A stretch of DNA of 64,000 nt from Bacteroidales bacterium (GTDB lineage Bacteria; Bacteroidota; Bacteroidia; Bacteroidales; JAUNSR01): the NCBI GenBank assembly GCA_030539115.1, contig JAUNSR010000011.1, forward strand, positions 1 to 64,000, given 5' to 3'. The translations under genes and the position numbers were made by a program. Each line of letters opens with the position of its first letter. Position 1 is the stretch's first letter. The notes under the pieces are model-generated. The model had not been told where the DNA came from and ran no database searches. It saw only the letters and a list, made by a program, of their open reading frames with translations. Shown here piece after piece: positions 1 through 9,798 of this stretch.

Positions 1-589
1 ATTTTGACTAATTAAAATTAAAAAAAGAGCAATTAAAAAAATAATAACACCAAAGAGATTAAAAAGTGAGATTTTCAATCGATGAATAAATATTGAATTA
101 AGCAGAGGTTTAGGGTATAAATTGGAGCAGGAAATGATTAGAGTAAATGATTAAATAGATATAAAAATTCAATAATCAACTAAACAATAACTATCAATGA
201 GATATTTAAAGATAGGGTAATACAAGCAAAAATCTTACCATTAATAATACGATAGCAGCCTGACAGAGTCAATAAGAACAATATATTGATTAAAAACAGA
301 CCTTTAAAGCGCAATTGCTTTAATAAAGGAAAAAATAATTAACAATAAAATGTTATAACCAATGGTTTTTTCTATTTTTGCCCGAATTAAAAAATAGTTC
401 GTTATAATTAATTAATGTGTAATGAGCGTTTTTTGAAAGATAATAGTGTTTATTATCAATTTAATACACCGCAGAAAACGGAATATTTTTTAAATATTAA
501 TCTTTTTAGCGTTATTGCAAAGACAAAATGTCTAAATAATAGTATGGTTTTTTCTGTTCAACTTTTTTTAAATTAGTACTCAATAGCAT
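1..589. other. AT-rich non-coding leader upstream of topA
   Basis: No convincing gene is seen in this 589-base stretch. It holds a Bacteroidetes-type -7 element (TATTTTTG, 373-380), listed separately. It also holds a small dyad at 439-457 (GATAATA, five-base loop, TATTATC) and an imperfect hairpin at about 301-329 (CCTTTAAAGC and GCTTTAATAAAGG). The hairpin could be the 3' end signal of a gene outside the window, but it lacks a clear T-run, so I do not call it a terminator. Confidence 0.5.
373..380 (+). promoter_or_regulatory. possible -7 element for topA
   Basis: TATTTTTG followed by CCCG matches the Bacteroidetes -7 consensus TAnnTTTG. It lies 209 bases before the topA start, which would give a long leader. 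No good -33 TTTG is visible at the expected distance, so this is tentative. Confidence 0.3.
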
Positions 590-3052
590 ATGTCCAAGAA
601 TCTGGTTATAGTAGAGTCTCCTGCCAAAGCAAAAACAATAGAGAAGTTCTTAGGAAAGGATTTTAAAGTAAAGTCAAGCTATGGTCATATACGTGATCTA
701 AAGAAAAAAGACTTTAGTATAGATATAGAGCACGATTTTGCTCCAATATATGAAATACCTGCCGATAAGAAGGAATTGGTGGCAGATCTTAAAAATGAGG
801 CTTCAAAAGCTGAAATGGTATGGCTGGCTTCCGATGAGGACCGCGAGGGGGAGGCAATAGCATGGCATCTTTATGAAGTGCTCGGACTTAAGCCTGAAAC
901 GACAAAAAGGATTGTATTTCATGAAATTACAAAGAATGCAATTCTTAAGGCAATAGATAATCCAAGAGACATAAATATCAATCTTGTTGATGCCCAACAG
1001 GCAAGACGTGTTCTTGACAGAATCGTCGGTTTTGAGCTTTCTCCTGTTTTATGGAAGAAGGTTAAGCCTGCTTTGTCTGCCGGAAGAGTGCAGTCGGTGG
1101 CTGTACGTCTTATTGTAGAGAGGGAAAGGGAGATAAACAACTTCAAGTCTGAAGCTGCTTACAGAGTTGTGGCATTGTTTACAACAACTGACGACAAAGG
1201 AAAGAGGGTGGAACTTCGTTCTGAGCTTAACACCAGATTTAAAACAAAAGATGAGGCACTTTCATTTCTTGAGAAATGCAAAGACTCAACTTTCAGTATT
1301 GAGTCGGTCACAAAGCGTCCATTAAAAAAGTCACCTGCGGCTCCATTTACCACCTCAACTCTTCAACAGGAGGCTGCACGAAAATTAGGCTACTCGGTAT
1401 CTCAGACAATGATGATTTCACAAAGATTGTATGAGTCAGGATTAATTACATATATGCGTACCGATTCCGTTAATCTTTCTTCTCTTGCGCTTAATGCTGC
1501 CAAAGAGGAGATTGAAAAGACAATGGGAGAAGAGTATGTAAAGACAAGAAATTATCATACCAAGTCAAAAGGCGCTCAGGAGGCTCATGAGGCTATACGT
1601 CCAACTTATCTTAGCAATCAGCAGATAGAGGGATCGGCTCAGGAGAAGAGGCTTTATGAACTTATTTGGAAAAGAACTATTGCTTCTCAGATGAGCGATG
1701 CAGTTCTTGAAAAGACAACAATAGAGATTGCCGTATCCAATCAGAAAGAAAAATTTGTTACTGTAGGAGAGGTTATTAAGTTTGACGGATTCTTAAAAGT
1801 GTATATCGAATCGACCGATGACGATGAAAAGAGTGAGGGGGATTCAAAACTTTTGCCACCTTTGACAACAGGAACCACTCTTGAACTTAATCAAGCCACA
1901 GCAACAGAAAGATTTACTCAAAGACCGGCAAGATATTCCGAGGCAAGTCTTGTGAGAAAGATGGAGGAACTTGGCATTGGCAGACCTTCAACTTATGCTC
2001 CAACTATATCAACAATTCAAAACAGAGAGTATGTTGAAAAAGGTGATAAAGAGGGACAGGAGAGAACCTATAATGTAATTACATTAAAAGACAATAATAT
2101 TTCACAAACCACACAGACCGAGATAACCGGTGCTGACAAGGGAAAACTTATTCCAACAGATATAGGAACTATAGTCAATGACTTTCTAACTGAGCACTTT
2201 CCAAACATTATGGATTATAATTTTACTGCAAATGTTGAGCAGGAATTCGACCATGTTGCAGAGGGAATGCAAATCTGGACTAAGGCCATAGATTCTTTCT
2301 ATAAAATGTTTCATCCTGATGTGGTTAACACATTGGCGCTAAGAACAGAGACAAGAGTCGGTGAGAGAATTCTTGGAACGGATCCTAAAACAGGACGTCA
2401 GGTATCTGTTAAGATAAGTCGTTTCGGACCTGTTGTTCAGATAGGCAAACAGGATGAAGAGGAAAAACCTCTTTTTGCATCACTCCTTAAAGGACATTCA
2501 ATGAGTACTATAACTCTTGAGGAGGCATTGAAGCTTTTTGAACTTCCTCGTCAGGTGGGTGAATATGAGGGCAAGGTTGTTACAATTGGTGTTGGACGTT
2601 TCGGCCCATACGTAAGACATGATTCAAAATATGTTTCTCTTCCTAAAGAGTTTGAACCGATGACTGTAACTCTTGATGAATCTATAGCTCTTATAGAGGC
2701 AAAAAGAAAGCAGGAGAGTGAAAGACTTATTAAAACTTTTGAACAAAACGAGGCTCTGCAGATTCTTAATGGACGTTTTGGACCTTATATTACTTTGGAT
2801 AAGAATAATTATAAGATTCCAAAAGGCACAGATCCAAAAGCTCTTACTTATGAAGAGTGTATGGAGATAATAAAAACTGCCGATGAAAATCCAAAACCTG
2901 TAAGAGGTAGGAAAACTGCAGCCAAGAGTGCCGCATCCTCAAAAACTAAGGCATCAGCAAAGGCAAAGAGTGAGGAGAAAGAAAAAAAGAGCACTGCCAA
3001 AAAAACAACTACTGCTAAAAAGAGCACAGCAAAAAAGACTAAGCAGGAATAA
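590..3052 (+). CDS. topA: DNA topoisomerase I (type IA)
   Basis: Relaxes negatively supercoiled DNA by transient single-strand cleavage. The N-terminal Toprim domain shows the catalytic Glu9 in VVESPAKAK and the DEDREGE metal-binding motif at residues 82-88. The active-site tyrosine is Tyr288 in YMRTDS. Two clear C-terminal GRFGPY repeats follow (around residues 680-690 and 725-735). The last ~46 residues form a Lys/Ala/Thr-rich tail instead of the zinc fingers of the E. coli enzyme. This kind of basic tail is common in Bacteroidetes topoisomerases and probably binds DNA. The length of 820 residues is normal. The ATG at 590 starts right at the conserved N-terminus. A strong terminator follows, so the gene is probably monocistronic. 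Confidence 0.97.
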   Translation: MSKNLVIVESPAKAKTIEKFLGKDFKVKSSYGHIRDLKKKDFSIDIEHDFAPIYEIPADKKELVADLKNEASKAEMVWLASDEDREGEAIAWHLYEVLGLKPETTKRIVFHEITKNAILKAIDNPRDININLVDAQQARRVLDRIVGFELSPVLWKKVKPALSAGRVQSVAVRLIVEREREINNFKSEAAYRVVALFTTTDDKGKRVELRSELNTRFKTKDEALSFLEKCKDSTFSIESVTKRPLKKSPAAPFTTSTLQQEAARKLGYSVSQTMMISQRLYESGLITYMRTDSVNLSSLALNAAKEEIEKTMGEEYVKTRNYHTKSKGAQEAHEAIRPTYLSNQQIEGSAQEKRLYELIWKRTIASQMSDAVLEKTTIEIAVSNQKEKFVTVGEVIKFDGFLKVYIESTDDDEKSEGDSKLLPPLTTGTTLELNQATATERFTQRPARYSEASLVRKMEELGIGRPSTYAPTISTIQNREYVEKGDKEGQERTYNVITLKDNNISQTTQTEITGADKGKLIPTDIGTIVNDFLTEHFPNIMDYNFTANVEQEFDHVAEGMQIWTKAIDSFYKMFHPDVVNTLALRTETRVGERILGTDPKTGRQVSVKISRFGPVVQIGKQDEEEKPLFASLLKGHSMSTITLEEALKLFELPRQVGEYEGKVVTIGVGRFGPYVRHDSKYVSLPKEFEPMTVTLDESIALIEAKRKQESERLIKTFEQNEALQILNGRFGPYITLDKNNYKIPKGTDPKALTYEECMEIIKTADENPKPVRGRKTAAKSAASSKTKASAKAKSEEKEKKSTAKKTTTAKKSTAKKTKQE

Positions 3053-3091
3053 TCAATTGCTTTTTTTAAAAGAAAAGTAACAAGCATATCA

Positions 3092-3139
3092 AACAGCCCG
3101 GTAGAATGAAAATATTATTTCATTTACCGGGCTGTTTTT
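3092..3139 (+). terminator. rho-independent terminator after topA
   Basis: A long hairpin with arms AACAGCCCGGTA (3092-3103) and TACCGGGCTGTT (3125-3136), extended by an inner AATGAAA/TTTCATT pairing, is followed by a T-run. It sits 40 bases after the topA stop. Confidence 0.9.
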
Positions 3140-3176
3140 GTTGCATTAGATTGTATATTAGAGAAAATTTTGTTCT

Positions 3177-4280
3177 ATGAGAATACTTTTTTTAGGTGAA
3201 TACAGTAATCTTCATAACACTCTTGCCAAAGCATTGAGAATCGTTGGACATGAAGTCTTTGTCATTTCTGATGGTGACGGATGGAAGGGTTATGAAAATG
3301 ATGTCACTCTAAGAAGAGAATCTAATACTCTGCTTGGGTCAATAAAGTATGGAACCAATCTCATAAAGCTGCTCCCTTTTATGAGAGGGTTTGATGTTGT
3401 GCAAATAATTAATCCGGTATTCATAAAGATGCGTACCGATAAGAACAGAATGCTTTTCGATTATCTGAAGAAACACAACAAAAGTGTTTTTTTAGGTGCC
3501 TTTGGCAGTGATTATTATATTGTAAAGGGGTCGGAGGATAATAACATGCTGAATTATTCGGAATATTATTATGATGGCAGAAGAGCAGAAAATGATATGA
3601 TTAATCTGCAGCGATTCTGCTGGAAAGAGACATCGAGAAAAGAACTTACTCAATATATTGCACAAGAGTGTAATGGAATAATAGCTTGTCTTTATGAGTA
3701 TTATAAAATATACAACTCTGTTTTTGACGATAAAGTAGAATATATTCCATTGCCTGTTGAGATAAGTGAAAAAAGAACTTCAAATATGCCGGAGAGTTTG
3801 GATCAAATCAATATACTGATTGGCATTCAAAAAGAGAGGGAACATTTAAAGGGTACTGATATCGTACTTCCCGTTTTAAAACAGATTGCCAATGATTATA
3901 AATATGAAGTCTCTCTTAATGCGGTTTACTCTTTACCTTATCAACTATATATAAGGCAGCTCGAAGCTTGCAATCTGCTTTTTGATCAGCTTTTTTCATA
4001 TACACCGGCAATGAATGCGTTAATAGCAATGTCAAAAGGTATTGTTGTTGCAGGAGGTGGCGAGGAGGAGATGTATGATTTTATAAAAGAACCAATATTA
4101 AGACCTATTATTAACATTACACCTGATAGAAATAGTCTATATACCCAATTTGAGAATATAATTAAGGAGAAGCAAAGACTGCCTTTACTTTCAAGACAGA
4201 GTATTGAGTTTGTTGAAAAGCATCACAACTATATATCTGTTGCCCAAAAATATTTGAAGTTCTGGAAAGAGAGGATGTAA
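3177..4280 (+). CDS. GT-B-type glycosyltransferase
   Basis: Probable glycosyltransferase of surface polysaccharide synthesis. The N-terminus (MRILFLGEYSNLHNTLAKAL) is the typical first beta-strand and helix of GT-B enzymes. The C-terminal half has a GT4-like layout: a KGTD segment near residue 225 and a small-residue/Gly-rich region (AMNALIAMSKGIVVAGGG) where the nucleotide-sugar site normally lies. The usual acidic E-x7-E pair is not evident, so donor and acceptor cannot be predicted. It lies after the topA terminator and converges on the Stealth gene with only five bases between them, at the edge of the first polysaccharide block. Confidence 0.7.
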   Translation: MRILFLGEYSNLHNTLAKALRIVGHEVFVISDGDGWKGYENDVTLRRESNTLLGSIKYGTNLIKLLPFMRGFDVVQIINPVFIKMRTDKNRMLFDYLKKHNKSVFLGAFGSDYYIVKGSEDNNMLNYSEYYYDGRRAENDMINLQRFCWKETSRKELTQYIAQECNGIIACLYEYYKIYNSVFDDKVEYIPLPVEISEKRTSNMPESLDQINILIGIQKEREHLKGTDIVLPVLKQIANDYKYEVSLNAVYSLPYQLYIRQLEACNLLFDQLFSYTPAMNALIAMSKGIVVAGGGEEEMYDFIKEPILRPIINITPDRNSLYTQFENIIKEKQRLPLLSRQSIEFVEKHHNYISVAQKYLKFWKERM

Positions 4281-4285
4281 ACAGC

Positions 4286-5281
4286 CTATTTTTCGAAGCT
4301 GCTTTTAGTGGGCAAAAGTTCTAAAAAGGCATTTCCTAACCGTGTTTTCATTTTTTCGTAATCTTTGCATAGACCTGCATCATTAAGACAAATAAAACAA
4401 TGGTTTGTATTGCCATTTAATACTTTCTCGATTTGCTCAATATTATCTTCATTTATGTTTGTAAGAAAGTTTCTGTTTAAAACATTTTTAGGATAAAACT
4501 CTCCACTGACAAGTTGCCATGAGCGAAAGAGCCAGATGTTTGATGTCAAAAGAGATCTGAATCGGGAATTCATGGTCTTTTCAAGATGCTTATTCTCTTT
4601 CTCCCAAACCTCAAAGAAGATTGATTTTAAAAAGGGTTGCGGTTGATGAGGCTCGATGAATGAAGAAAATTTATTCCAGGGAAGCAGAAAAAGAGTCCTA
4701 AAAAGGTATTTGCCATAACGGATATTTATCCATTTGTCAAAGTTATCAACAATTGTTTGTTTCTTGTTGAAAACTTTATTTATCACACTCATGTTTTCTG
4801 TGATTCTATGGCCTATCTCAGGCTCGGCATTTATGCTAAGTATCGCACTGTCACATGGTTTGCCTTTCTTGAAGAAAGTCTCTTTAGTGACAGGCTTGAT
4901 TATGAACGTGTCATCATTGAAATAAACAAATTCAGGATTAAGGTCCTTTATTTTGTGTATGTTTATTTCAATTGCAGAAGAGTTGAAAAGGGGAAGATAT
5001 TTTTTGTCAATGATGTCACTGTGATTAACGATGTTAATCTTTTCATTTTCAGTGTTTAGCCATTCAGGGATTTGATTGTCTGTAACAAAATGAATCTTTC
5101 TTACCCATGGTGCAAAGTTTTCAACACTTCTGAACCAATATTTAAGCAAATCCCAGTCGCGAAAACGGCAAATGTCATTGCCTTGAATATTTTTATTATC
5201 AAGATAAAGATTTTTTTTACTTATCCATTCCGGTGAATTACCGTCTACCCATAAAATAACAAAGTCAATATCGTGATTCAT
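4286..5281 (-). CDS. Stealth-family polysaccharide phosphotransferase
   Basis: Stealth proteins transfer hexose-1-phosphate units, making phosphodiester-linked capsule polymers. All conserved regions are visible. CR1 is DIDFVILWVDG at residues 5-15. CR2 runs from about 45 to 125 and includes WFRSVENFAPWVRKIHFVTD, FNSSAIE and YFNDDTF. CR3 is around EPHQPQPFLK (near 213). CR4 is CLNDAG near residue 300. At 331 residues it is a normal compact member. It is the last gene of the minus-strand block that begins with the FdtA-like gene, 152 bases after the flippase. Acceptor and donor sugars cannot be predicted. Confidence 0.88.
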   Translation of the reverse strand: MNHDIDFVILWVDGNSPEWISKKNLYLDNKNIQGNDICRFRDWDLLKYWFRSVENFAPWVRKIHFVTDNQIPEWLNTENEKINIVNHSDIIDKKYLPLFNSSAIEINIHKIKDLNPEFVYFNDDTFIIKPVTKETFFKKGKPCDSAILSINAEPEIGHRITENMSVINKVFNKKQTIVDNFDKWINIRYGKYLFRTLFLLPWNKFSSFIEPHQPQPFLKSIFFEVWEKENKHLEKTMNSRFRSLLTSNIWLFRSWQLVSGEFYPKNVLNRNFLTNINEDNIEQIEKVLNGNTNHCFICLNDAGLCKDYEKMKTRLGNAFLELLPTKSSFEK

Positions 5282-5433
5282 ATTCGAGAGCTATTTGTTG
5301 CCAATGCAATATTTATCAAAAAATACGAGAAAAGCAAAATTTAAGATTCTTATCGTGAAATGTATCGTGTGAAGAACTTTTTTTGAGATTCGGTAATTTT
5401 CTTAAAGACTCCTGTTTTGAAATTGTTTCCCTT

Positions 5434-6804
5434 TTAGAAAATAATACTGATTATCTCTTTGTTGAAAAACATCATTGCCAACATTGATGACAATAGAAAA
5501 AGCAGTGAGAAAATAATTCTTTTCAAAGCTTTTAATGATATTCTGAACTGTGAAGTTATTCTTGTTGAAACTGCAACAACAATAAAATAATAGATATAGG
5601 ATAGAATGTAGGCAATTGCTGTTGACGAAAGTCCGAAATGAGGCCATAAAAGATACATCGAAATAAAATAGACAACACCCCATGATATTTCAGTGAACAT
5701 ATATGTTGCTCCCCTTTTTTCAACAAGGAGAATATATGCCATAGGAATAGAAAAGATTCTTAGTAATGCTCCAAAAAGATGCATCTGAAGCAACTGCACA
5801 GAATCTGAAAATTCTATCGAGTAAAGTATCCTTATCACAAATGGCGAGAGGAGCATCATTATTGAAAGCAGCGGCAGAGCCATAACAGCCAGAGAAGATA
5901 ACTGTTTGTTTACATAATAGCTCATCTTTCTATTTGAATATGATACAGATGAGAGTCTTGGAAAATATTCTGTCGATAAGCTCTGAAGAATAAGTGCCGA
6001 ATACATAATGGTAATTGTAAATGATGCCTGAAAAACTCCTATTGCCGAGAGACTGTCTTTTGAGTTGATAAAGCTTCTTGCTATGAAAAGGGCGGCTGAA
6101 TAGCTTATGGATGAAAAAACTGTGAAGAGTCCTAATTTTATCATTTGCCATCCATCTTTTAATGATGGTGATGATGACGGTTTTGAAGAGTTATCAACAC
6201 ATTGTTGATAACTTATTGCGGAAATGATATATGATGCTGCAGAAGAGAGTATTAATGACAGTACGATGCCTTTAAAGCCGAGAAGGAAATAAAGCGATGA
6301 AGATAGTATTAATGATGCCAATGCAGATATTGAATTGTAGAGTGCAACTTTCTTATAAAACCCCAGTCCTTTTATAATTGTAAGGCGTGCCGATGTGAGA
6401 ATTGAGATAAAAATCGGTATTGAAAGCAGCATAATATAAAGATAGTTTTCATCGTTTCCAAAGGCAAAGCGGCTTAGCGTCTTGGAAAAGAATATACATA
6501 TAAAGGCTCCAAAAACAGATGAAAGCAATGTCCATTTTTTTATAATTGCAATTGTTGATAACTTGTTCTTTTGTGAACATCCCATCTCTCTTATTCCGCT
6601 TTGATCTATTCCAAGAGAGGAAAATGATTTTACAAGGTCAATAACTGATGACAGCAATGCTATCATTCCAATACCCTCTGAACCAAGGAGAAATGCGGCG
6701 GTTTTATTTTTTAAAAGATTGAAAAAAATGACAAACAAATGCGCACTCCCTAAAATAAATGTGGAGTGAAATATACGATATGATATTGAATCTTTATTTG
6801 TCAA
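5434..6804 (-). CDS. Wzx-type oligosaccharide flippase
   Basis: Polytopic inner-membrane protein of 456 residues with about 12-14 hydrophobic segments spread evenly along its length, as in the polysaccharide transporter family (Wzx/RfbX). It would move lipid-linked oligosaccharide units across the inner membrane. The only usable start is a TTG at 6804: an in-frame stop lies six codons upstream and the next internal ATG is about 46 codons in. The start overlaps the end of the aminotransferase gene by 11 bases, suggesting translational coupling. The early SAHLFVIFFNLLKNKTAAFLLG-like region matches the first two helices of Wzx proteins. The substrate is probably the glycan carrying the FdtA/FdtB-derived sugar. 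Confidence 0.85.
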   Translation of the reverse strand: MTNKDSISYRIFHSTFILGSAHLFVIFFNLLKNKTAAFLLGSEGIGMIALLSSVIDLVKSFSSLGIDQSGIREMGCSQKNKLSTIAIIKKWTLLSSVFGAFICIFFSKTLSRFAFGNDENYLYIMLLSIPIFISILTSARLTIIKGLGFYKKVALYNSISALASLILSSSLYFLLGFKGIVLSLILSSAASYIISAISYQQCVDNSSKPSSSPSLKDGWQMIKLGLFTVFSSISYSAALFIARSFINSKDSLSAIGVFQASFTITIMYSALILQSLSTEYFPRLSSVSYSNRKMSYYVNKQLSSLAVMALPLLSIMMLLSPFVIRILYSIEFSDSVQLLQMHLFGALLRIFSIPMAYILLVEKRGATYMFTEISWGVVYFISMYLLWPHFGLSSTAIAYILSYIYYFIVVAVSTRITSQFRISLKALKRIIFSLLFLLSSMLAMMFFNKEIISIIF

Positions 6805-7897
6805 AGCTGTTGATAACTTTTATTATTTTGTCTGTCATACTCTCTGTCAAGACCGGATTTAAAGGAATGCTTAAAATCGTTTCATGGATTTTCTCTGTTA
6901 CCGGCAGTGAGATATCGTTCCATTCTTTAAAAGCCTTTTGCTTATGGGGAGGAACGGGATAATGTATAAGGGTATCTATTCCGTTGTCAAAAAGATATTT
7001 TTTAAGTTGGTCCCTCTTTGTGCAAAGAATAGGAAAAATGTGAAAAACAGAATTTTCCCTCTCCATTCTTTGGGGCATTGAAATAGATGGATTGTCTATG
7101 TATGAATAATATTTCTCGGCAATATTTCTTCTTTTCTCAGTTTCCTGATCTAAAAACTTCAGTTTATAATTAAGAACTGCCGATTGAATCTCGTCAAGGC
7201 GAGAGTTGCAGCCTTTAATGCTGCAAATATATTTTTCGGACATTCCATAATTTAACACAGCCCTAAAAATAGAGGTTAGGTTGGAATCATCGGTTGTGAT
7301 ACAGCCGGCGTCGGAAAGAGCGCCGAGATTTTTGCCGGGATAGAAACTGAAAGCGGATGCTTTGCCGAATGTTCCGCATTTTCTGCCATTTAAAGATGCC
7401 CCGTGAGCTTGAGCACAATCTTCTATTATGATTAAATTGTTTGTCTGAGCTATGTGGCAGATTTTATCCATATTGCATATATTGCCGTAAAGATGAACAG
7501 CGACAATAGCTTTTGTCTTTTCGGTGATAAGAGACTGCAGGTGATTGCAGTCGATGTTTAAAGTGTTTATATCGGGTTCGCAAAGCACCGGTGTGAGATT
7601 TGCGTTTATAATAGACAGAATCGTTGCAATAAATGTATTGGCTGGAACAATTATTTCATCTCTTTCTTTGAGATCGCCATTGGCTATAAGAGCTTTGAAA
7701 ATTATCGATAAAGCATCGAGACCATTGGCAGTGCCTATACAATTGGTGACTCCGCAATAAGAGGCGAAGGCAGATTCAAATTTATTAAGTTCATCGCCTA
7801 AAAGATACCTCCCTGAGCTGATGACATCAAGTATTACTTTTGAGAGATACGGTTCATATCTTTCGTTTATCTCCTTTAGGTCAAGATATTTTATCAT
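6794..7897 (-). CDS. DegT/DnrJ/EryC1/StrS sugar aminotransferase (FdtB-like)
   Basis: PLP-dependent aminotransferase that puts an amino group on a nucleotide-linked keto sugar. The PLP-binding Lys189 lies in SFYPGKNLGALSDAG, and Asp160 with the QAHGA segment (EDCAQAHGA, 159-167) contacts the cofactor. The 367-residue length is standard. Its neighbours are an FdtA-like 3,4-ketoisomerase and a GNAT-type acyltransferase. This triad is typical of dTDP-3-amino-3,6-dideoxyhexose synthesis (Fuc3NAc or Qui3NAc), so position C3 is the likely site. The RmlA/RmlB enzymes that make the precursor are not in this window. The start overlaps the end of the acyltransferase gene by 17 bases. Confidence 0.88.
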   Translation of the reverse strand: MIKYLDLKEINERYEPYLSKVILDVISSGRYLLGDELNKFESAFASYCGVTNCIGTANGLDALSIIFKALIANGDLKERDEIIVPANTFIATILSIINANLTPVLCEPDINTLNIDCNHLQSLITEKTKAIVAVHLYGNICNMDKICHIAQTNNLIIIEDCAQAHGASLNGRKCGTFGKASAFSFYPGKNLGALSDAGCITTDDSNLTSIFRAVLNYGMSEKYICSIKGCNSRLDEIQSAVLNYKLKFLDQETEKRRNIAEKYYSYIDNPSISMPQRMERENSVFHIFPILCTKRDQLKKYLFDNGIDTLIHYPVPPHKQKAFKEWNDISLPVTEKIHETILSIPLNPVLTESMTDKIIKVINSFDK

Positions 7898-8843
7898 AAT
7901 CCAAAGATAAGAAATATGTATTGTAAACTACAGAGCTTGCTCCAAACTCTTCCTTGTGGTTTGTCATTCCGGTATTTAGATAAAGTCCATTGTTCTCATT
8001 CGAAATTCCAAAATCAAACCATTCAGCATTTGGAAAAAAGTTGAAAATTGATTCATAATAGATGATATCTGTCGCGTAAAGGCTTTTTCCGAAGTTTGTC
8101 GCAGCGGCATATTGAAGATGAATGACCTCTTCGGTAAAATATATTACTGATCCGGCAATAATCTCATCATCTTTCTTAACAATATGAAAGAAGATATTGT
8201 CAGGGAAGCGGTCTTTCAAAAGTTGTATCTCCTTAAGTGTATGAACAGGAGATACATTGTGCCTTTCTTTGCGGTCGTTGACAATAATGTCCCAAAAAAG
8301 AGATGCATCGTTTGTTTGCTCGATGACGAGATTGTTTTTCTCTTTTCTTTTGGGAGCTCTAAAAAGGCGGGAAGAATCAATGTTTTTGTTTATTCTGACT
8401 GCTGTTGAAATGTTGCAGCTTAATAATGAAAACTTATTTATAAATAATGAATAAATATCCTCTTCAGCTGGAAACTTGTGATATATATGAGGAATGGCTT
8501 TATAATAAAACAAAGCGACATTAATGTTTTTAAGATATTTGATAAGCTCTTCCATTAATAAAAGAGGAAGTTCGGCTCTTGATTTCTTATGTAATATAAA
8601 ACCTCCGTATGTTAGTCCCTGATGAGTGTAAAAAGTGAGGGATTGATCCTCGTTTTTTGATAGATTGCCGGCAAGAACAGCGCACAGCCTGTCGTTTTCA
8701 TAAAAAAGAAAAGAGCAGTCATCAAAACGGTTTGAATGATAGTCCATATAATCACGCATGAATAAAAAAGTGCCGTTTTTGGAACCTTTTATAAACGTAT
8801 CCCATTGATTTTTCATTTGTGATGTGTAGCGGATTATCTTCAT
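7881..8843 (-). CDS. GNAT/FemAB-like acyltransferase in amino-sugar triad
   Basis: A 320-residue protein resembling the BioF2/FemAB-like GNAT acetyltransferases that accompany fdtA and fdtB homologues in Bacteroidetes polysaccharide clusters. It has two halves. The first (about 1-140) has the STFLFMRDYMDYH-like entry helix; the second (about 170-310) has a core strand with EIIAGSVIYF and HLQYAAATNFGK, typical of the acyl-CoA binding GNAT half. By position it would N-acylate the amino sugar made by the neighbouring aminotransferase. It is not the hexapeptide-repeat FdtC type, so the acyl group is uncertain. Confidence 0.7.
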   Translation of the reverse strand: MKIIRYTSQMKNQWDTFIKGSKNGTFLFMRDYMDYHSNRFDDCSFLFYENDRLCAVLAGNLSKNEDQSLTFYTHQGLTYGGFILHKKSRAELPLLLMEELIKYLKNINVALFYYKAIPHIYHKFPAEEDIYSLFINKFSLLSCNISTAVRINKNIDSSRLFRAPKRKEKNNLVIEQTNDASLFWDIIVNDRKERHNVSPVHTLKEIQLLKDRFPDNIFFHIVKKDDEIIAGSVIYFTEEVIHLQYAAATNFGKSLYATDIIYYESIFNFFPNAEWFDFGISNENNGLYLNTGMTNHKEEFGASSVVYNTYFLSLDYDKIS

Positions 8844-8880
8844 AATTAAAATATTGTCGATTTGAGACTTGAAAGAGAGC

Positions 8881-9789
8881 TTAAAATTTTTTGCATGATT
8901 TCTTCAGACAGTAAAAATCGCTCTTGTCTCTAATATATTCATTTTCATTATAGTGATTTGAGGCAAGCACAAGACAAATGGCACCTCCGGAAAAATCCAC
9001 CACTTCACGCCAAATTCCCGGCACGATATTTAAAGCCTTTTGAGGGCGGTTTAATGAAACTGTTTTTATATTATTGCCATCATCAAGAACCACATTAAAA
9101 CTTCCGGCAGCGGCAACAATGTATTGATGAAGCTCGGAATGAGCGTGGCCGCCCCTTTCTGCTCCCGCAGGCACGTCATAAAGATAATATACTCTTTCAA
9201 TGTTGAAAGGTATGTCGATGCCGTTGTTTATAGATGTGAGATTGCCTCGGCTTCGATGAATAAATGGAAGATTAATTTGGTGGCAATCATCTATAGTAGT
9301 TTCTGATGTTGAAAAGATGTTTTGTGATATATTATTTGACATGATATTATTGTCAGTATCCAGGCGAATTTCCTTTAAAGCTTTAAAGTCGTTGAAATCT
9401 CTGATGCAATCATTCTCATCAAAAATAGCGGAGCTTATGACAAGACAAAGAGAATTTGTTGAGAAGTTTTCAATACGTCTCCAAGTCATTGCAGGAACCA
9501 ATAAACCGTAGTAAGATCGGTTAAGGGAATATTTAGTATCACAAATGCCGTCGTTAAGAATAACATCAAAGCTGCCTGAAATTGCAATTATAAACTCCTG
9601 CTGAGTTTTAAAAGCATGGCCGTCACGGTTTTCACCCCCGGGGACATCATATATCCAGTAAACTCTTTGTATATTAAAAGGAATAGTAACCCCGCTTTCG
9701 ATAAAAGACAAATTACCTCTTTTATCGCAAATCTTTGGGATATTGATAATAGAGGGAGAATTTGTTTTTTCAGTATCAGGAGTATTCAT
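8881..9789 (-). CDS. tandem FdtA/QdtA-like cupin sugar 3,4-ketoisomerase
   Basis: FdtA/QdtA enzymes are small (about 135-140 residue) cupins that isomerise dTDP-4-keto-6-deoxyglucose to the 3-keto sugar. This 302-residue protein contains two such domains in a row, at about 13-140 and 168-297. Both start with an R-GNL segment and contain IPFNI-RVY-YDVP and a final IRD-DF/F. The second copy keeps the family RGGHAH motif (His215, His217). In the first copy it reads RDGHAF, so the second histidine is Phe60. One domain may therefore be structural or altered in activity. The gene starts nine bases after the stop of the EnvC-like gene, so it may be transcribed from the dut-TPR-DUF4292-EnvC operon. 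Confidence 0.85.
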   Translation of the reverse strand: MNTPDTEKTNSPSIINIPKICDKRGNLSFIESGVTIPFNIQRVYWIYDVPGGENRDGHAFKTQQEFIIAISGSFDVILNDGICDTKYSLNRSYYGLLVPAMTWRRIENFSTNSLCLVISSAIFDENDCIRDFNDFKALKEIRLDTDNNIMSNNISQNIFSTSETTIDDCHQINLPFIHRSRGNLTSINNGIDIPFNIERVYYLYDVPAGAERGGHAHSELHQYIVAAAGSFNVVLDDGNNIKTVSLNRPQKALNIVPGIWREVVDFSGGAICLVLASNHYNENEYIRDKSDFYCLKKSCKKF

Positions 9790-9798
9790 AACAAAGAA

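Noticed and set aside
2848-3087. Minus-strand open frame opposite the topA tail
   Set aside because: It is only the mirror of the Lys/Ala-rich codons of topA.
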